From the NCBI RefSeq assembly GCF_019402665.1, contig NZ_VSST01000022.1, positions 41,672 to 105,671 of the forward strand: DNA of 64,000 nt, read 5' to 3'. Below, piece after piece: positions 56,785 through 64,000 of the stretch (its first letter is position 1; every line of letters begins with the position of its first letter). The position numbers were made by a program, and so were the translations under genes. Under the pieces are notes generated by a model, which had not been told where the DNA came from, made no database searches, and saw only the letters and a list, made by a program, of their open reading frames with translations. Source of the stretch: Bradyrhizobium canariense. Lineage in GTDB: Bacteria > Pseudomonadota > Alphaproteobacteria > Rhizobiales > Xanthobacteraceae.

Positions 56785-57696
56785 TTACTGCTCACCGAGA
56801 TTGTTGGAGACACCGCCGGCCGCGGTGGGCGACGTTCCGAGCGACGTATTCCCCAGTAGTCGGTTGTTGCCATGAGTAAGGGCTGTGCCGGTGAAGCCCG
56901 TAGTGTTGAGAGTCACGTCGGAGTTCGACAGGCGGATGTTGCTGGTGGATTGTACGCCGGTGCCGTTGCCGGTGATCGAGCTACTGTCGATATTGATTGC
57001 GCCGCCGGAATCTGCCTCAACGCCCGTGGTATTGCCGGACACCACGGAGCGGGTGACCATAGCAGTATTGCCGTTCGCAGCGGCAATGCCGAACAGATTG
57101 CCTACCAATTCGACGCCATCGAGGGTAGCCCTGTTCGGAGCGGTCGCAGCGATCGATATGCCGGTCCCAGTATTGTTGACGACGACGCTGTTGCGAACGT
57201 AGAGCTGGGTATTGCCCGCGGTTCGTGTGTCGCTGATGCCGGCCTGCGAAAACCCTTGGATCACGCAGTTCTCGATCGAGACCGATGCCGCGGTCAGGAT
57301 CCTGACACCGTTGAGACCGGGAGAGGCCGTGCCCGCAAGACCCTGAAGCTGGATGTTGCGGAGGACCACTCTATCGGTCGTCGCGGCACTGATGACGATA
57401 CCGTTGGTTCCCGCGACCAGCACGGATCCGATGGTGGAGCTACAGTTCAGTGTGATCGACTTGGTGATCGTCACCGCGCCGTAACCCGCCGGATCGAGGC
57501 AATTGATCTCGCCGAATGCGGCCGTCTTAGAGATTGCCCCGGCGAAAGTCTTGCATGGGGCGGTACGACTGCAGGGATTGACGTCGTCACCGACGCCCGA
57601 CACCCAAGTGCGTGACGCTTGCGCGTGGGCCGGGGCCGAAATCAGAGCCGGCAGTATCAGGCACGCGGCAAACGCAACAATTGCTAAACTGCGCAT
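56785..57696 (-). CDS. Secreted right-handed parallel beta-helix protein
   Basis: A 303-residue protein with a Sec signal peptide cleaved near AHA-25, then an N-terminal cap with GDDVNPCSRTAPCKTF and a repeated rung pattern rich in Asn, Thr, Val and Ile (for example ISIENCVIQGFSQAGI style, RNSVVVNNTGTGI, TRSVVSGNTTGV). This is the pectate-lyase-like beta-helix fold. Two cysteine pairs may form disulfides. No catalytic residues are identifiable. It may bind or process surface or plant polysaccharide. A strong AAGGAGG site precedes the ATG. Confidence 0.82.
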   Translation of the reverse strand: MRSLAIVAFAACLILPALISAPAHAQASRTWVSGVGDDVNPCSRTAPCKTFAGAISKTAAFGEINCLDPAGYGAVTITKSITLNCSSTIGSVLVAGTNGIVISAATTDRVVLRNIQLQGLAGTASPGLNGVRILTAASVSIENCVIQGFSQAGISDTRTAGNTQLYVRNSVVVNNTGTGISIAATAPNRATLDGVELVGNLFGIAAANGNTAMVTRSVVSGNTTGVEADSGGAINIDSSSITGNGTGVQSTSNIRLSNSDVTLNTTGFTGTALTHGNNRLLGNTSLGTSPTAAGGVSNNLGEQ

Positions 57697-57713
57697 AATT
57701 AAAACCTCCTTCT

Positions 57714-57734
57714 GACCGGAACTTCTTTCCGGTC
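57714..57734 (-). promoter_or_regulatory. Perfect hairpin next to the Shine-Dalgarno of the beta-helix gene
   Basis: GACCGGAA (57714-57721) and TTCCGGTC (57727-57734) form an 8-bp perfect stem with a five-base loop. On the minus strand it stands in the 5' leader, three to five bases before the AAGGAGG ribosome site at about 57704-57710 and 18 bases before the start codon. It could modulate translation or mRNA stability, or be a protein-binding operator. Confidence 0.45.
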
Positions 57735-58216
57735 CGCTTGAATGAAATACACTATTCGTCCGCCATGGAACTGCTCGGCGGAGCCGGTACGCATCTCTGG
57801 AAGAAGGCAGTCGCGACTACCCCGCCCAGAAGTGTACATGGATGTCTGCTAGACTGACCGGTTACGCAGTCAACAAATTCCAGGAGCGAGGCCAGAAGGC
57901 AATTCCGGGCGGAAGGACGAGATGGCACCCCGCTAATTGTGCGCGAATTGCGCCCCTTAGTTCAATCTCGGTGCACTTTTGTCGCATCTATCGCCTTGGT
58001 TGATCGGAAGGTTCTGCGCCTTCGCGCCTGGCATATAATTGTCGTAAGAAGCGGACTCCCGATGCCTCCCCTAAGGTATTGAAGAATGGTGACGTTTTTC
58101 CAAATTCCCGTCAGTTGCAACCTGAAATTGCTGCAGACTGTGGTGCTGATTGAGCGCACCGGGGCGACGCTTTCGTTTTGCACAGCAACAACCTCCGCCC
58201 TGGACCGAAGGCTGGG

Positions 58217-58282
58217 TTTTGCGGTCTCTTCGAGCACTGTGTGACGACGCTTGATCTGCTGTGCAGCACGGGCCTCAGGAGC
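58217..58282 (+). pseudogene. Degenerate C-terminal fragment related to WbqC
   Basis: Translation gives FCGLFEHCVTTLDLLCSTGL, which matches the WbqC C-terminus HSGFEHAVSVLDLLFNTG at the core pattern G-FEH-V--LDLL--TG. Nothing upstream keeps the frame open as a WbqC protein, so only the 3' end of a second copy remains. It suggests an old duplication or gene replacement around the beta-helix gene. Confidence 0.55.
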
Positions 58283-58420
58283 GCCGCACCCGTGCCGCTT
58301 CAGAGGCGAAGAAGCAATGCCTGGATCGCATCCTGGCCTTCGCTATCCCATTGGACTGAGCGAGCAATTCGGCTAACAAGGCAAGCAAGTTGTAGATGTC
58401 AACCTTCGTATTGAGACCGT

Positions 58421-59416
58421 TTGGTGAAGCTCTCTATCGTAACAACGTTATATCGATCCGCCGATACGATTGAGGCGTTTTACGAACGCGCGATGGAGGC
58501 TGCACAAGCCATGACCAGCGATATCGAAATGGTCATTGTCAATGACGGCTCGCCTGACGATAGCCTTGGTCTCGCGCTGCAACTGCATCAGCGCGATCCG
58601 CGCGTGACGGTCGTCGATCTTGCCCGAAATTTCGGTCACCACAAGGCGATGATGACGGGCCTCGCCCACGCAACTGGGGAGTTGATATTTCTCGTCGACA
58701 GCGACCTGGAGGAGCCACCTGAAGATCTCGCGCAGTTCCACTCGGTCATGAAGCGAGAGGCTTGCGATGTGGTCTACGGTATTCAGGACAGCCGGCGCGG
58801 CGGATTCTTCGAGCGGACGACCGGCACGGTGTTCTTTGCCATCCTCGATGCCTTGGGTGACCGCCCAGTCCCGCGGAATCTGGTGACGTCGCGTCTGATG
58901 ACCCGCGACTATGTCAACGCCCTGGTTCGCCACCGGGACCGCGAATTCGTCATCTCCGATCTGTGGCAGGTGACGGGCTTTCGTCAGACCGCGATCGTCG
59001 TAAGGAAACTCTCATTGTCGCCGTCGACCTATTCGTTGCGGAGCCGCATCGAATTAGCGGTGAAGCACGTAACGACCACGTCAACACGGCTGCTCTACTT
59101 CGTTCTCTACACCGGCGTCCTGATTTTCGGATTTTCTGGCGTCATCATCCTATTCTACCTGATGCGTTACTTCACCTCGGGCATCGGCGTGGATGGATTC
59201 ACCTCTCTAATCATATCGATCTGGTTCCTGGGAGGCTTGATAACCCTCATTCTCGGCATTCTCGGGATCTACATCGCGAACATCATGGCAGAAACCAAGC
59301 GACGCCCCTACACCGTGGTCCGCCGCATCTACAAGTCGAGCGCCGTGGCCGATCGCAAGTTGAACCGCGACGTGGCTTCCGATGCACAGCTCGCAGCTCA
59401 ACGGCACCCGAGATGA
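58421..59416 (+). CDS. GT2 glycosyltransferase, ArnC/GtrB type
   Basis: A 331-residue polyprenyl-phosphate glycosyltransferase: SIVTTLYRSADTIEAF, VNDGSPDDS, the metal-binding LVDSDLEEPPEDL, and two C-terminal helices (about 225-290) followed by a soluble tail. The start is TTG at 58421 or GTG at 58424. It would load a sugar onto undecaprenyl phosphate. A methyltransferase gene is coupled at its end (ATGA). Confidence 0.87.
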   Translation: MVKLSIVTTLYRSADTIEAFYERAMEAAQAMTSDIEMVIVNDGSPDDSLGLALQLHQRDPRVTVVDLARNFGHHKAMMTGLAHATGELIFLVDSDLEEPPEDLAQFHSVMKREACDVVYGIQDSRRGGFFERTTGTVFFAILDALGDRPVPRNLVTSRLMTRDYVNALVRHRDREFVISDLWQVTGFRQTAIVVRKLSLSPSTYSLRSRIELAVKHVTTTSTRLLYFVLYTGVLIFGFSGVIILFYLMRYFTSGIGVDGFTSLIISIWFLGGLITLILGILGIYIANIMAETKRRPYTVVRRIYKSSAVADRKLNRDVASDAQLAAQRHPR

Positions 59417-60063
59417 ATAACTCGATCGATTCCCCAATCTTGCAGCAGGTCGCGACCCATTACACGTCCAAGCTCCAGACTCACGGCTCGACTTCGAAAG
59501 GGGTCGACTGGAACGACCCTCACTCCCATGAGCTGCGGCACCGGCAATTTCTTCGCCTCGTTAATGACAACCCTGATGCCTCACTCATTGATCTCGGATG
59601 CGGGTTCGGAGATTTCCTGCGCTTCCTGCGCCTCGCTGGGTACCGTGGTCGCTTTGCCGGCTATGACATCGCGCCGAGCATGATCGAAAAGGCGCGGGAG
59701 CTTTACGGCGAAGGGTACGACCGGCAGTGGCATGTCGGCGCAGTCCCTTCGGAGAGGGCCGACTTCGCGGTCGCGAGCGGCATATTCAACGTCAAAGGTG
59801 ACGTCCCGGGCGACATCTGGAAGGGCTACGTGCTGCGAACGATTGACGTCTTGGCGCGAGCTGGACGACAGGGCTTCGGATTCAACGTGCTCAGCATGTC
59901 GAGCGACCCGGACCGACGCAGACCGGATCTTTACTATGCCGACCCTGCGGAAATACTATCCTACTGCCTGTCCCAATACGGACGATCGGTGGCCCTTCTC
60001 CAGGATTATGGGCTCTACGAATTCACGATCATCGTTCGCAATAGCGTGTCCGAGGCAGTCTAG
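59413..60063 (+). CDS. Class I SAM-dependent methyltransferase
   Basis: A 216-residue protein with SAM motif I LIDLGCGFGDFLRF (about 58-71) and acidic AGYDIAPSM after strand 2. The final part has FGFNVLSM. Methyltransferases of this type modify sugars or small lipids. The ATG at 59413 overlaps the glycosyltransferase stop (ATGA); longer frames upstream lie inside that gene. It converges with another methyltransferase gene at 6 bases' distance. Confidence 0.85.
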   Translation: MNNSIDSPILQQVATHYTSKLQTHGSTSKGVDWNDPHSHELRHRQFLRLVNDNPDASLIDLGCGFGDFLRFLRLAGYRGRFAGYDIAPSMIEKARELYGEGYDRQWHVGAVPSERADFAVASGIFNVKGDVPGDIWKGYVLRTIDVLARAGRQGFGFNVLSMSSDPDRRRPDLYYADPAEILSYCLSQYGRSVALLQDYGLYEFTIIVRNSVSEAV

Positions 60064-60069
60064 CCGCTG

Positions 60070-61032
60070 TCAGTCCAGCGCGCGGCGAAGCGCCTTTTCG
60101 AGCCAGGAGACAACCGAGACCCCCTCCGCGGCCGCCGCCTTCACGACGCTGTCGCGGATCGCGGGCGAAACCCCCTCGAGCTTGCCGAGATAACGCGTGC
60201 GGTGAGATCCGCCGCGCCAGCCGGGAAACTCGACATCGAGATCGAGCTGCGGCTCTCCAACGCCCACGTCAAACACCATCAGATAGAACGAGCCGTTCAG
60301 GATCCAGTGACACGACACATTGCGCGCGAGCACCGGGATCTTCTCGAGCGGAGCCTGATAATGGAAAAGCGGATTTGAGTTCTTCAGTATCTTCGCAAAC
60401 TCGGTTTCGCCGAGCCAAGCTCCAACACCCTCGTCACCGAGCACCACCCGGCCACCCGGCTTGACGACCCTCGCGATCTCCGCGATGGACGCTCGCACGT
60501 CGGGAAACAGGTTGAGGCCGCCAAAGTGGAAAGCGCGGTCGAAGAAGCCGGCGGGAAACGGCAATCGGCCGGCATCGGCCAGAAAGAGTTTCAGCGCAGA
60601 GGTGTCGACACCCGTCGTTTGCAGCCGTTCGCGCCCGATATGGACCATCTCGCGGTTGATATCGCCGGCGTAAACCGAGCCCCCGCGGCTCAAGAAGTAA
60701 CGCGTGTCGCGACACGTGCCGCAACCAACCTCCAGCACGCGATCACCCGGAGCGATCTTCAGCAGGTCGGTCATTTGCTCGCGGGTCTGTTTCTCCTCGC
60801 ACTTGAGCATGCGAAACATGACGTCGTTGCCGCGATCGTATTCGGCCGCGCGCTCTCGATAGTACTTATTCCTGTCTCCGCCCGCCTCCTCGTGACCGGA
60901 GGCCAGCAACAGCGAGGGAATGCCATCGATGATGGGGTAGCGATCGCCAGCGGGGCTCTCCAAAAAGCGACCGTCGGCCGAATAGACAAGAGGCTCGTGT
61001 GAGCGAGGACAGAAAAACCCCGTCTCCGTCAT
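60070..61032 (-). CDS. SAM-dependent methyltransferase with Trm112-like head and ribbon-helix-helix-like tail
   Basis: A 320-residue protein in three parts. Residues 1-45 resemble a Trm112/YcaR-type small domain (FFCPRSHEPLVY, DRYPIIDGIPSLL). A SAM methyltransferase follows, with VLEVGCGTCRDTRYF and a post-motif KPGGRVVLGDEG. The final 35 residues read like a ribbon-helix-helix antitoxin tail (SPAIRDSVVKAAAAEGVS then WLEKALRRAL). The ATG at 61032 is chosen because the Trm112-like head follows directly. It is the last gene of a four-gene minus-strand group. Confidence 0.82.
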   Translation of the reverse strand: MTETGFFCPRSHEPLVYSADGRFLESPAGDRYPIIDGIPSLLLASGHEEAGGDRNKYYRERAAEYDRGNDVMFRMLKCEEKQTREQMTDLLKIAPGDRVLEVGCGTCRDTRYFLSRGGSVYAGDINREMVHIGRERLQTTGVDTSALKLFLADAGRLPFPAGFFDRAFHFGGLNLFPDVRASIAEIARVVKPGGRVVLGDEGVGAWLGETEFAKILKNSNPLFHYQAPLEKIPVLARNVSCHWILNGSFYLMVFDVGVGEPQLDLDVEFPGWRGGSHRTRYLGKLEGVSPAIRDSVVKAAAAEGVSVVSWLEKALRRALD

Positions 61033-61072
61033 GAACTGGTTCCTCCGTTCATTGGAATCTCGCATTGCTCGA

Positions 61073-61900
61073 TCAGGTCGACACCCTCGACAGACGTCCT
61101 CCGTAGAAGGCGGAAACGTCGCGCGGCGTCTGGACTTCATAGCCAAGAAGACGACGTGTCTGCTTGTCTGTTGCGTAGTCGGGTCCGAGCATCGAGGGCA
61201 GATCGATCTGCTGCCGCATCAGCGGAATGGTGTAGAGATGATTGACCGCCCTGCGCACATTCGAGGTCTGATTCACGCCGCCGCAGTGAAAGAGCATTGC
61301 ATCCAAGACCAGAAATGAGCCGGCCTCGGCAGTCACGGTCTTCTGCAAGGTCTCCACCATGAAATCGGATGGAAACGCCTCCTCCTTATGGCTCGCGGGC
61401 ACCACCAGCGTGGCCCCATTTTCTGCCGTGAAGGGGTCGAGACAGAAAAGCGCATTGAGCGCAAGTGGACGACTCGAAACGAAATGCTGATACGGCAAAT
61501 CCCGATGGTACGCCGCCTGGTTGTAATGTTGCGCGTTTGGCGGATTGACGATGCCGTTCTGCTGATTGAGGATGATGTAGTCGCCGATCAACCGGCCACA
61601 GATTTCGAGAATGTTTGCATTCATTGCCAGCTTGAGAAACAGAGGGTCATGAGCGAGCGGGACCCGGATCGTATTGTGCTCATCGATGCGCTTGAGCTTG
61701 TCGCGCCCTCCGTACATGCCCTGGGTTAATTGCAACGTGCGATCGAACGCATCGGCGAACCGACGCAGATCGCTCGCATCATAATCTCCACTCACGACGG
61801 CAAATCCGACCAGTTTTATCTGTTCAAGGGCCCTGTCCAGTGCGGTGCTGCTCTGAGCCTGCGTGTGAACGCCGTAACGTGCGATACCTGTCTTGGTCAT
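61073..61900 (-). CDS. Phytanoyl-CoA dioxygenase (PhyH) family protein
   Basis: A 275-residue Fe(II)/2-oxoglutarate dioxygenase fold. YHRDLPYQ supplies the HxD iron ligands (His132, Asp134), FHCGG the distal histidine (His205) and RRAVNH the 2-oxoglutarate-binding arginine (Arg216 or 217). Such enzymes hydroxylate small molecules. Neighbouring glycan genes suggest a sugar or lipid substrate, but this is inference. Length is usual for the family. Confidence 0.88.
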   Translation of the reverse strand: MTKTGIARYGVHTQAQSSTALDRALEQIKLVGFAVVSGDYDASDLRRFADAFDRTLQLTQGMYGGRDKLKRIDEHNTIRVPLAHDPLFLKLAMNANILEICGRLIGDYIILNQQNGIVNPPNAQHYNQAAYHRDLPYQHFVSSRPLALNALFCLDPFTAENGATLVVPASHKEEAFPSDFMVETLQKTVTAEAGSFLVLDAMLFHCGGVNQTSNVRRAVNHLYTIPLMRQQIDLPSMLGPDYATDKQTRRLLGYEVQTPRDVSAFYGGRLSRVST

Positions 61901-61956
61901 ATCTTACCCTCGAGAGCTAGCAAAGCGAACGGGAGGTACTGAAGCAGGACATCAAG

Positions 61957-62901
61957 TCAGCTCGCGAGCTTTTGCAACGGATGATCGCCATCCCACACAG
62001 CAAGTCCGAACCCCGTCCCTCCATAGGCGTTGCCGTTGTAGGCGAGCCAAAGCTGCTCACGGTGCCAGAAAAGCGATGGGTAGCAGACCATATCGAAGTC
62101 CCAGCCAGGCGTGGTCCGATCGATTTTCATGATTTCGTCGATGCGCTCCCAATGGACTCCATCCTTACTCCAGGCGGCCCCCAATGTGTAACGCACCCCG
62201 CGCGTCGCAAATGTCATCAGATATAGGTCGCCAACCCGGACGACGCTTGGTCGCACAATCACATGTTCCTGAGGCGCTGTCAGCCCTAGGGCGATCGAGC
62301 CATCCCGCGCCCAGCGAAAGCCGTCGCTGGAATCCGCAACCTTGATCGCGTGCCGGAGCATCTCCTCGTTGAGATTTGCTGACAGATTGGATCCATACCA
62401 CATGCGCCAATGCCCAGGCCCAATCTTGAGCGCGCAGGGGTAGGTAAGTGTGTACGGATCCTCGGGCGAGCGATCCAGAACAGGTCCGGGCGAAGCGCGC
62501 TCGAAGGGACCATCAGGCGAGCGTGAGCGCGCCAGACCGATCGCATTTCGCCACGGCGATCGGACACCGAGGTTCCATCCCATGTAGTAGAGGTGATACC
62601 CGCCCCGGTCCTGCGTGATGCAGCCAAGGCTGATACCGCTGTCGTCGAACGTACCATCTTCGCCAGGCGAGATGACCGGTTGCTCGGCCACTCCGAGCAC
62701 ACGCGGCGTCTCGGAAACTTCAACATCGACCCACCCGACATGCGAGCGCCTCTCCGCATCGCGCGAGCTGAAGAAGAAGCGAAAGGTGTCGCCTTCAAGG
62801 TGTACAGGAGTGGGCAGCGCCGCATGGCTGCGCGCCCATGGAAGCGAACCATCAGGAACATAAACCAGACCCAGGCGACGCCACGGCATCACGTGCCTCA
62901 C
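61957..62901 (-). CDS. Five-bladed beta-propeller glycosidase-like protein
   Basis: A 314-residue protein with repeated blade motifs such as FRFFFSSRDAERRSHVGW, YHLYYMGWNLG, WRMWYGSNL and LYLMTFATRG, the pattern of GH43/GH32/GH130-type propellers. Catalytic acids cannot be assigned with confidence. It has no signal peptide, so it acts in the cytoplasm, perhaps as a phosphorylase or sugar-transferring enzyme. The GTG at 62901 overlaps the acetyltransferase stop (GTGA); an ATG four codons later is an alternative. Confidence 0.75.
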   Translation of the reverse strand: MRHVMPWRRLGLVYVPDGSLPWARSHAALPTPVHLEGDTFRFFFSSRDAERRSHVGWVDVEVSETPRVLGVAEQPVISPGEDGTFDDSGISLGCITQDRGGYHLYYMGWNLGVRSPWRNAIGLARSRSPDGPFERASPGPVLDRSPEDPYTLTYPCALKIGPGHWRMWYGSNLSANLNEEMLRHAIKVADSSDGFRWARDGSIALGLTAPQEHVIVRPSVVRVGDLYLMTFATRGVRYTLGAAWSKDGVHWERIDEIMKIDRTTPGWDFDMVCYPSLFWHREQLWLAYNGNAYGGTGFGLAVWDGDHPLQKLAS

Positions 62902-63584
62902 AGATTCCGGAGGCGATTGCTGGGCACCAGCGAGCGCTCAGTTCCGCGTGGTGCGACCACCGATAGATCCGGCTGGTCCTCTAGCACCAATGCACCAGCG
63001 CCAAGCACGCATCGCTTGCCGATCGTGACGTGGTCGCGGATAGTGACGTTCACGCCCACGAAGCACCCCTGCCCGATGCGAACTCCTCCGGAGACGACGA
63101 CGTGAGACGCCAGGAAGACATCGTCCTCGATCACCGAATGGTGGCCGATATGGTTGCCGCTCCACAGCGTTACATTCGCTCCTACACTAGCAAAGGGCTG
63201 GATGGTGTTGTCCTCGAGAATGAGACAATTCTCTTTCAGCTCGAACTCGGGGAATACTGTCGCCCGGCTGCTCAAATAGCTCGCGATCCTGTATCCCTTC
63301 GCCCGCGCTGCAGCCACTTTCTCTGCGCGCACCGCGTTGACCCTGGCATAACTGATGGCGACGAATATCGCGTGGCGTTCAGGCGCGAACTTCTCCTCGA
63401 CCTCCTCGAACGCGACGAGAGGCCGACCGCGAAACTCTGCCTGCTTCAGGAACGCGCGATCCACTACGAATCCGACGACCTCGTATTGGGAATCGCAGGA
63501 AAAATAGTAATCCGCGAGTTCGGCGATTTCGCCGGCTCCGAATATGACGATTTGCCTGGGTTTCGGTTGATCGGTTTTGGTCAT
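62898..63584 (-). CDS. NeuD/PglD-type sugar O- or N-acyltransferase
   Basis: A 228-residue protein. An N-terminal Rossmann-like domain (IVIFGAGEIAELADYYF) is followed by a left-handed beta-helix with hexapeptide repeats (IGHHSVIEDDVFLASHVVVSGG cited only as IGHHSVIEDDVF, then IGKRCVLGAGALV). NeuD/PglD enzymes acetylate amino sugars such as the 4-amino group of UDP-sugars. It is the first gene of the group NeuD-like, glycosidase-like, PhyH, methyltransferase. The ATG at 63584 precedes the Rossmann strand. Confidence 0.87.
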   Translation of the reverse strand: MTKTDQPKPRQIVIFGAGEIAELADYYFSCDSQYEVVGFVVDRAFLKQAEFRGRPLVAFEEVEEKFAPERHAIFVAISYARVNAVRAEKVAAARAKGYRIASYLSSRATVFPEFELKENCLILEDNTIQPFASVGANVTLWSGNHIGHHSVIEDDVFLASHVVVSGGVRIGQGCFVGVNVTIRDHVTIGKRCVLGAGALVLEDQPDLSVVAPRGTERSLVPSNRLRNL

Positions 63585-63727
63585 GGAAGCACTTGTAGCG
63601 CATTTGGCAGCTATGCCGAAAGACGCGGCTCCCGGATCTTTCACAAAATTGCGACGATTCCAAGCGCGGGCCAGCGGACGGGATTTGGACTACAAGTCCG
63701 CAATCGTCAAGCGCCTGAGATCACGCA
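63585..63727. other. Short intergenic region
   Basis: The 143 bases between the calcium-motif protein gene and the NeuD-like gene carry no gene. Both flanking genes are on the minus strand, so the promoter of the four-gene NeuD group is expected here. No clear -35/-10 pair is seen. Confidence 0.35.
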
Positions 63728-64000
63728 TCACTGGATCAGGAAGCCGTGGGCGTGCAGGTCCGCCAATAGGACGCTTGACAGGTCTGTGCTGTGGTCGGGA
63801 ACGGCCTGTGGTGTCGAGGCGACAAGCGTCACCGCCGGCTGGATTGTATCCACGCGACTCGTGTCGACTACAGCCGGAGTAGAGGCATTAACGGCGGCGA
63901 ACTGAAACGATTCGGCAGCAGCCATGGCTGAGGGGTTGTTGAGCCCGATGACCCCATCGCCATTCAGATCCTGATGGAAACTGGTCTCGATCGTTTCCAT
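63728..64000 (-). CDS. C-terminal part of a calcium-motif surface protein (5' end outside window)
   Basis: The visible 90 residues run to a stop at 63728, and the frame is still open at the window edge. The sequence starts ETSFHQDLNGDGVIGL, whose DLNGDG loop is a calcium-binding repeat common in large secreted RTX/VCBS-type proteins of Bradyrhizobium. The rest is low-complexity Ala/Val/Ser/Thr followed by ADLHAHGFLIQ. The Met coded at 63998-64000 is probably internal. Confidence 0.65.
   Translation of the reverse strand: METIETSFHQDLNGDGVIGLNNPSAMAAAESFQFAAVNASTPAVVDTSRVDTIQPAVTLVASTPQAVPDHSTDLSSVLLADLHAHGFLIQ

Larger units (their letters stand above)
57697..58420. other. AT-richer intergenic region with a WbqC-like remnant
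   Basis: About 720 bases without an intact gene. The left end has a perfect hairpin next to the beta-helix gene's ribosome site. The right part (58217-58282) has a degenerate WbqC-like fragment. The remainder shows no coding features. Composition is closer to the nearby decayed region than to the operons. Confidence 0.5.

Overview
The window looks like an alphaproteobacterial chromosome, most likely Bradyrhizobium or a close relative. This rests on high GC, two branched-chain-amino-acid-type (HAAT) ABC transporter clusters, hairpin-rich intergenic elements of the kind common in Bradyrhizobium, and a rhizobial-type O-antigen locus. The species assignment is inference; no rRNA or tRNA gene is present to anchor it.

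Layout. (1) 1-5348, minus strand: a liv operon (livK-H-M-G-F) ending in a cobalamin-independent methionine synthase-like gene cut by the window edge. (2) 5.9-9.6 kb: a small lipoprotein, a Rossmann-fold sugar-nucleotide enzyme convergent with a small phosphoglycosyl transferase, a GDP-mannose-hydrolase-like Nudix protein and an FGGY sugar kinase. (3) 9.7-21.6 kb, plus strand: a tightly coupled twelve-gene operon with rfbF-rfbG (CDP-glucose to CDP-4-keto-6-deoxyglucose), an HpcH/CitE-type aldolase, a short-chain dehydrogenase, a 3-dehydroquinate-synthase-type sugar phosphate cyclase, an extended SDR, a thiamine-diphosphate enzyme, GtrA, a zinc-ribbon methyltransferase, a GtrB-type glycosyltransferase, a polytopic GT-C-like protein and a Wzz-like protein. 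(4) 22-28.8 kb: three large polytopic proteins, one with a lectin-like domain inserted after the first membrane helix. (5) 28.8-31.4 kb: purU, a HemD-family protein and a Crp/Fnr regulator. (6) 31.7-39 kb: a second liv cluster with an embedded acyl-CoA ligase. (7) 39-41.5 kb: an AGE-family epimerase and a PaaK-like protein. (8) 41.5-52.3 kb, minus strand: an O-antigen operon (flippase, AsnB, glycosyltransferases, acetyltransferases, WlbA/B/C-like enzymes). (9) 52.6-53.7 kb: a RffA/WecE-type transaminase. (10) 53.7-55.7 kb: decayed DNA with remnants of type II secretion genes and a Sel1-repeat gene. (11) 56-64 kb: WbqC, a secreted beta-helix protein, a GT2, two methyltransferases, a PhyH dioxygenase, a beta-propeller glycosidase-like protein, a NeuD-like acetyltransferase and the C-terminal part of a calcium-motif protein.

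How it fits together. Most of the window is a surface-polysaccharide island interrupted by a transport and housekeeping block. The most interesting part is region 3: enzymes that make a 4-keto-6-deoxy CDP-sugar sit with C-C bond-forming enzymes (aldolase, ThDP enzyme, possible C-methyltransferase) and a carbocycle-forming enzyme. That is the logic expected for a branched or carbocyclic sugar such as bradyrhizose, the inositol-fused C10 sugar known from Bradyrhizobium O-antigen. Assigning the operon to that sugar is a hypothesis, not a demonstrated function.
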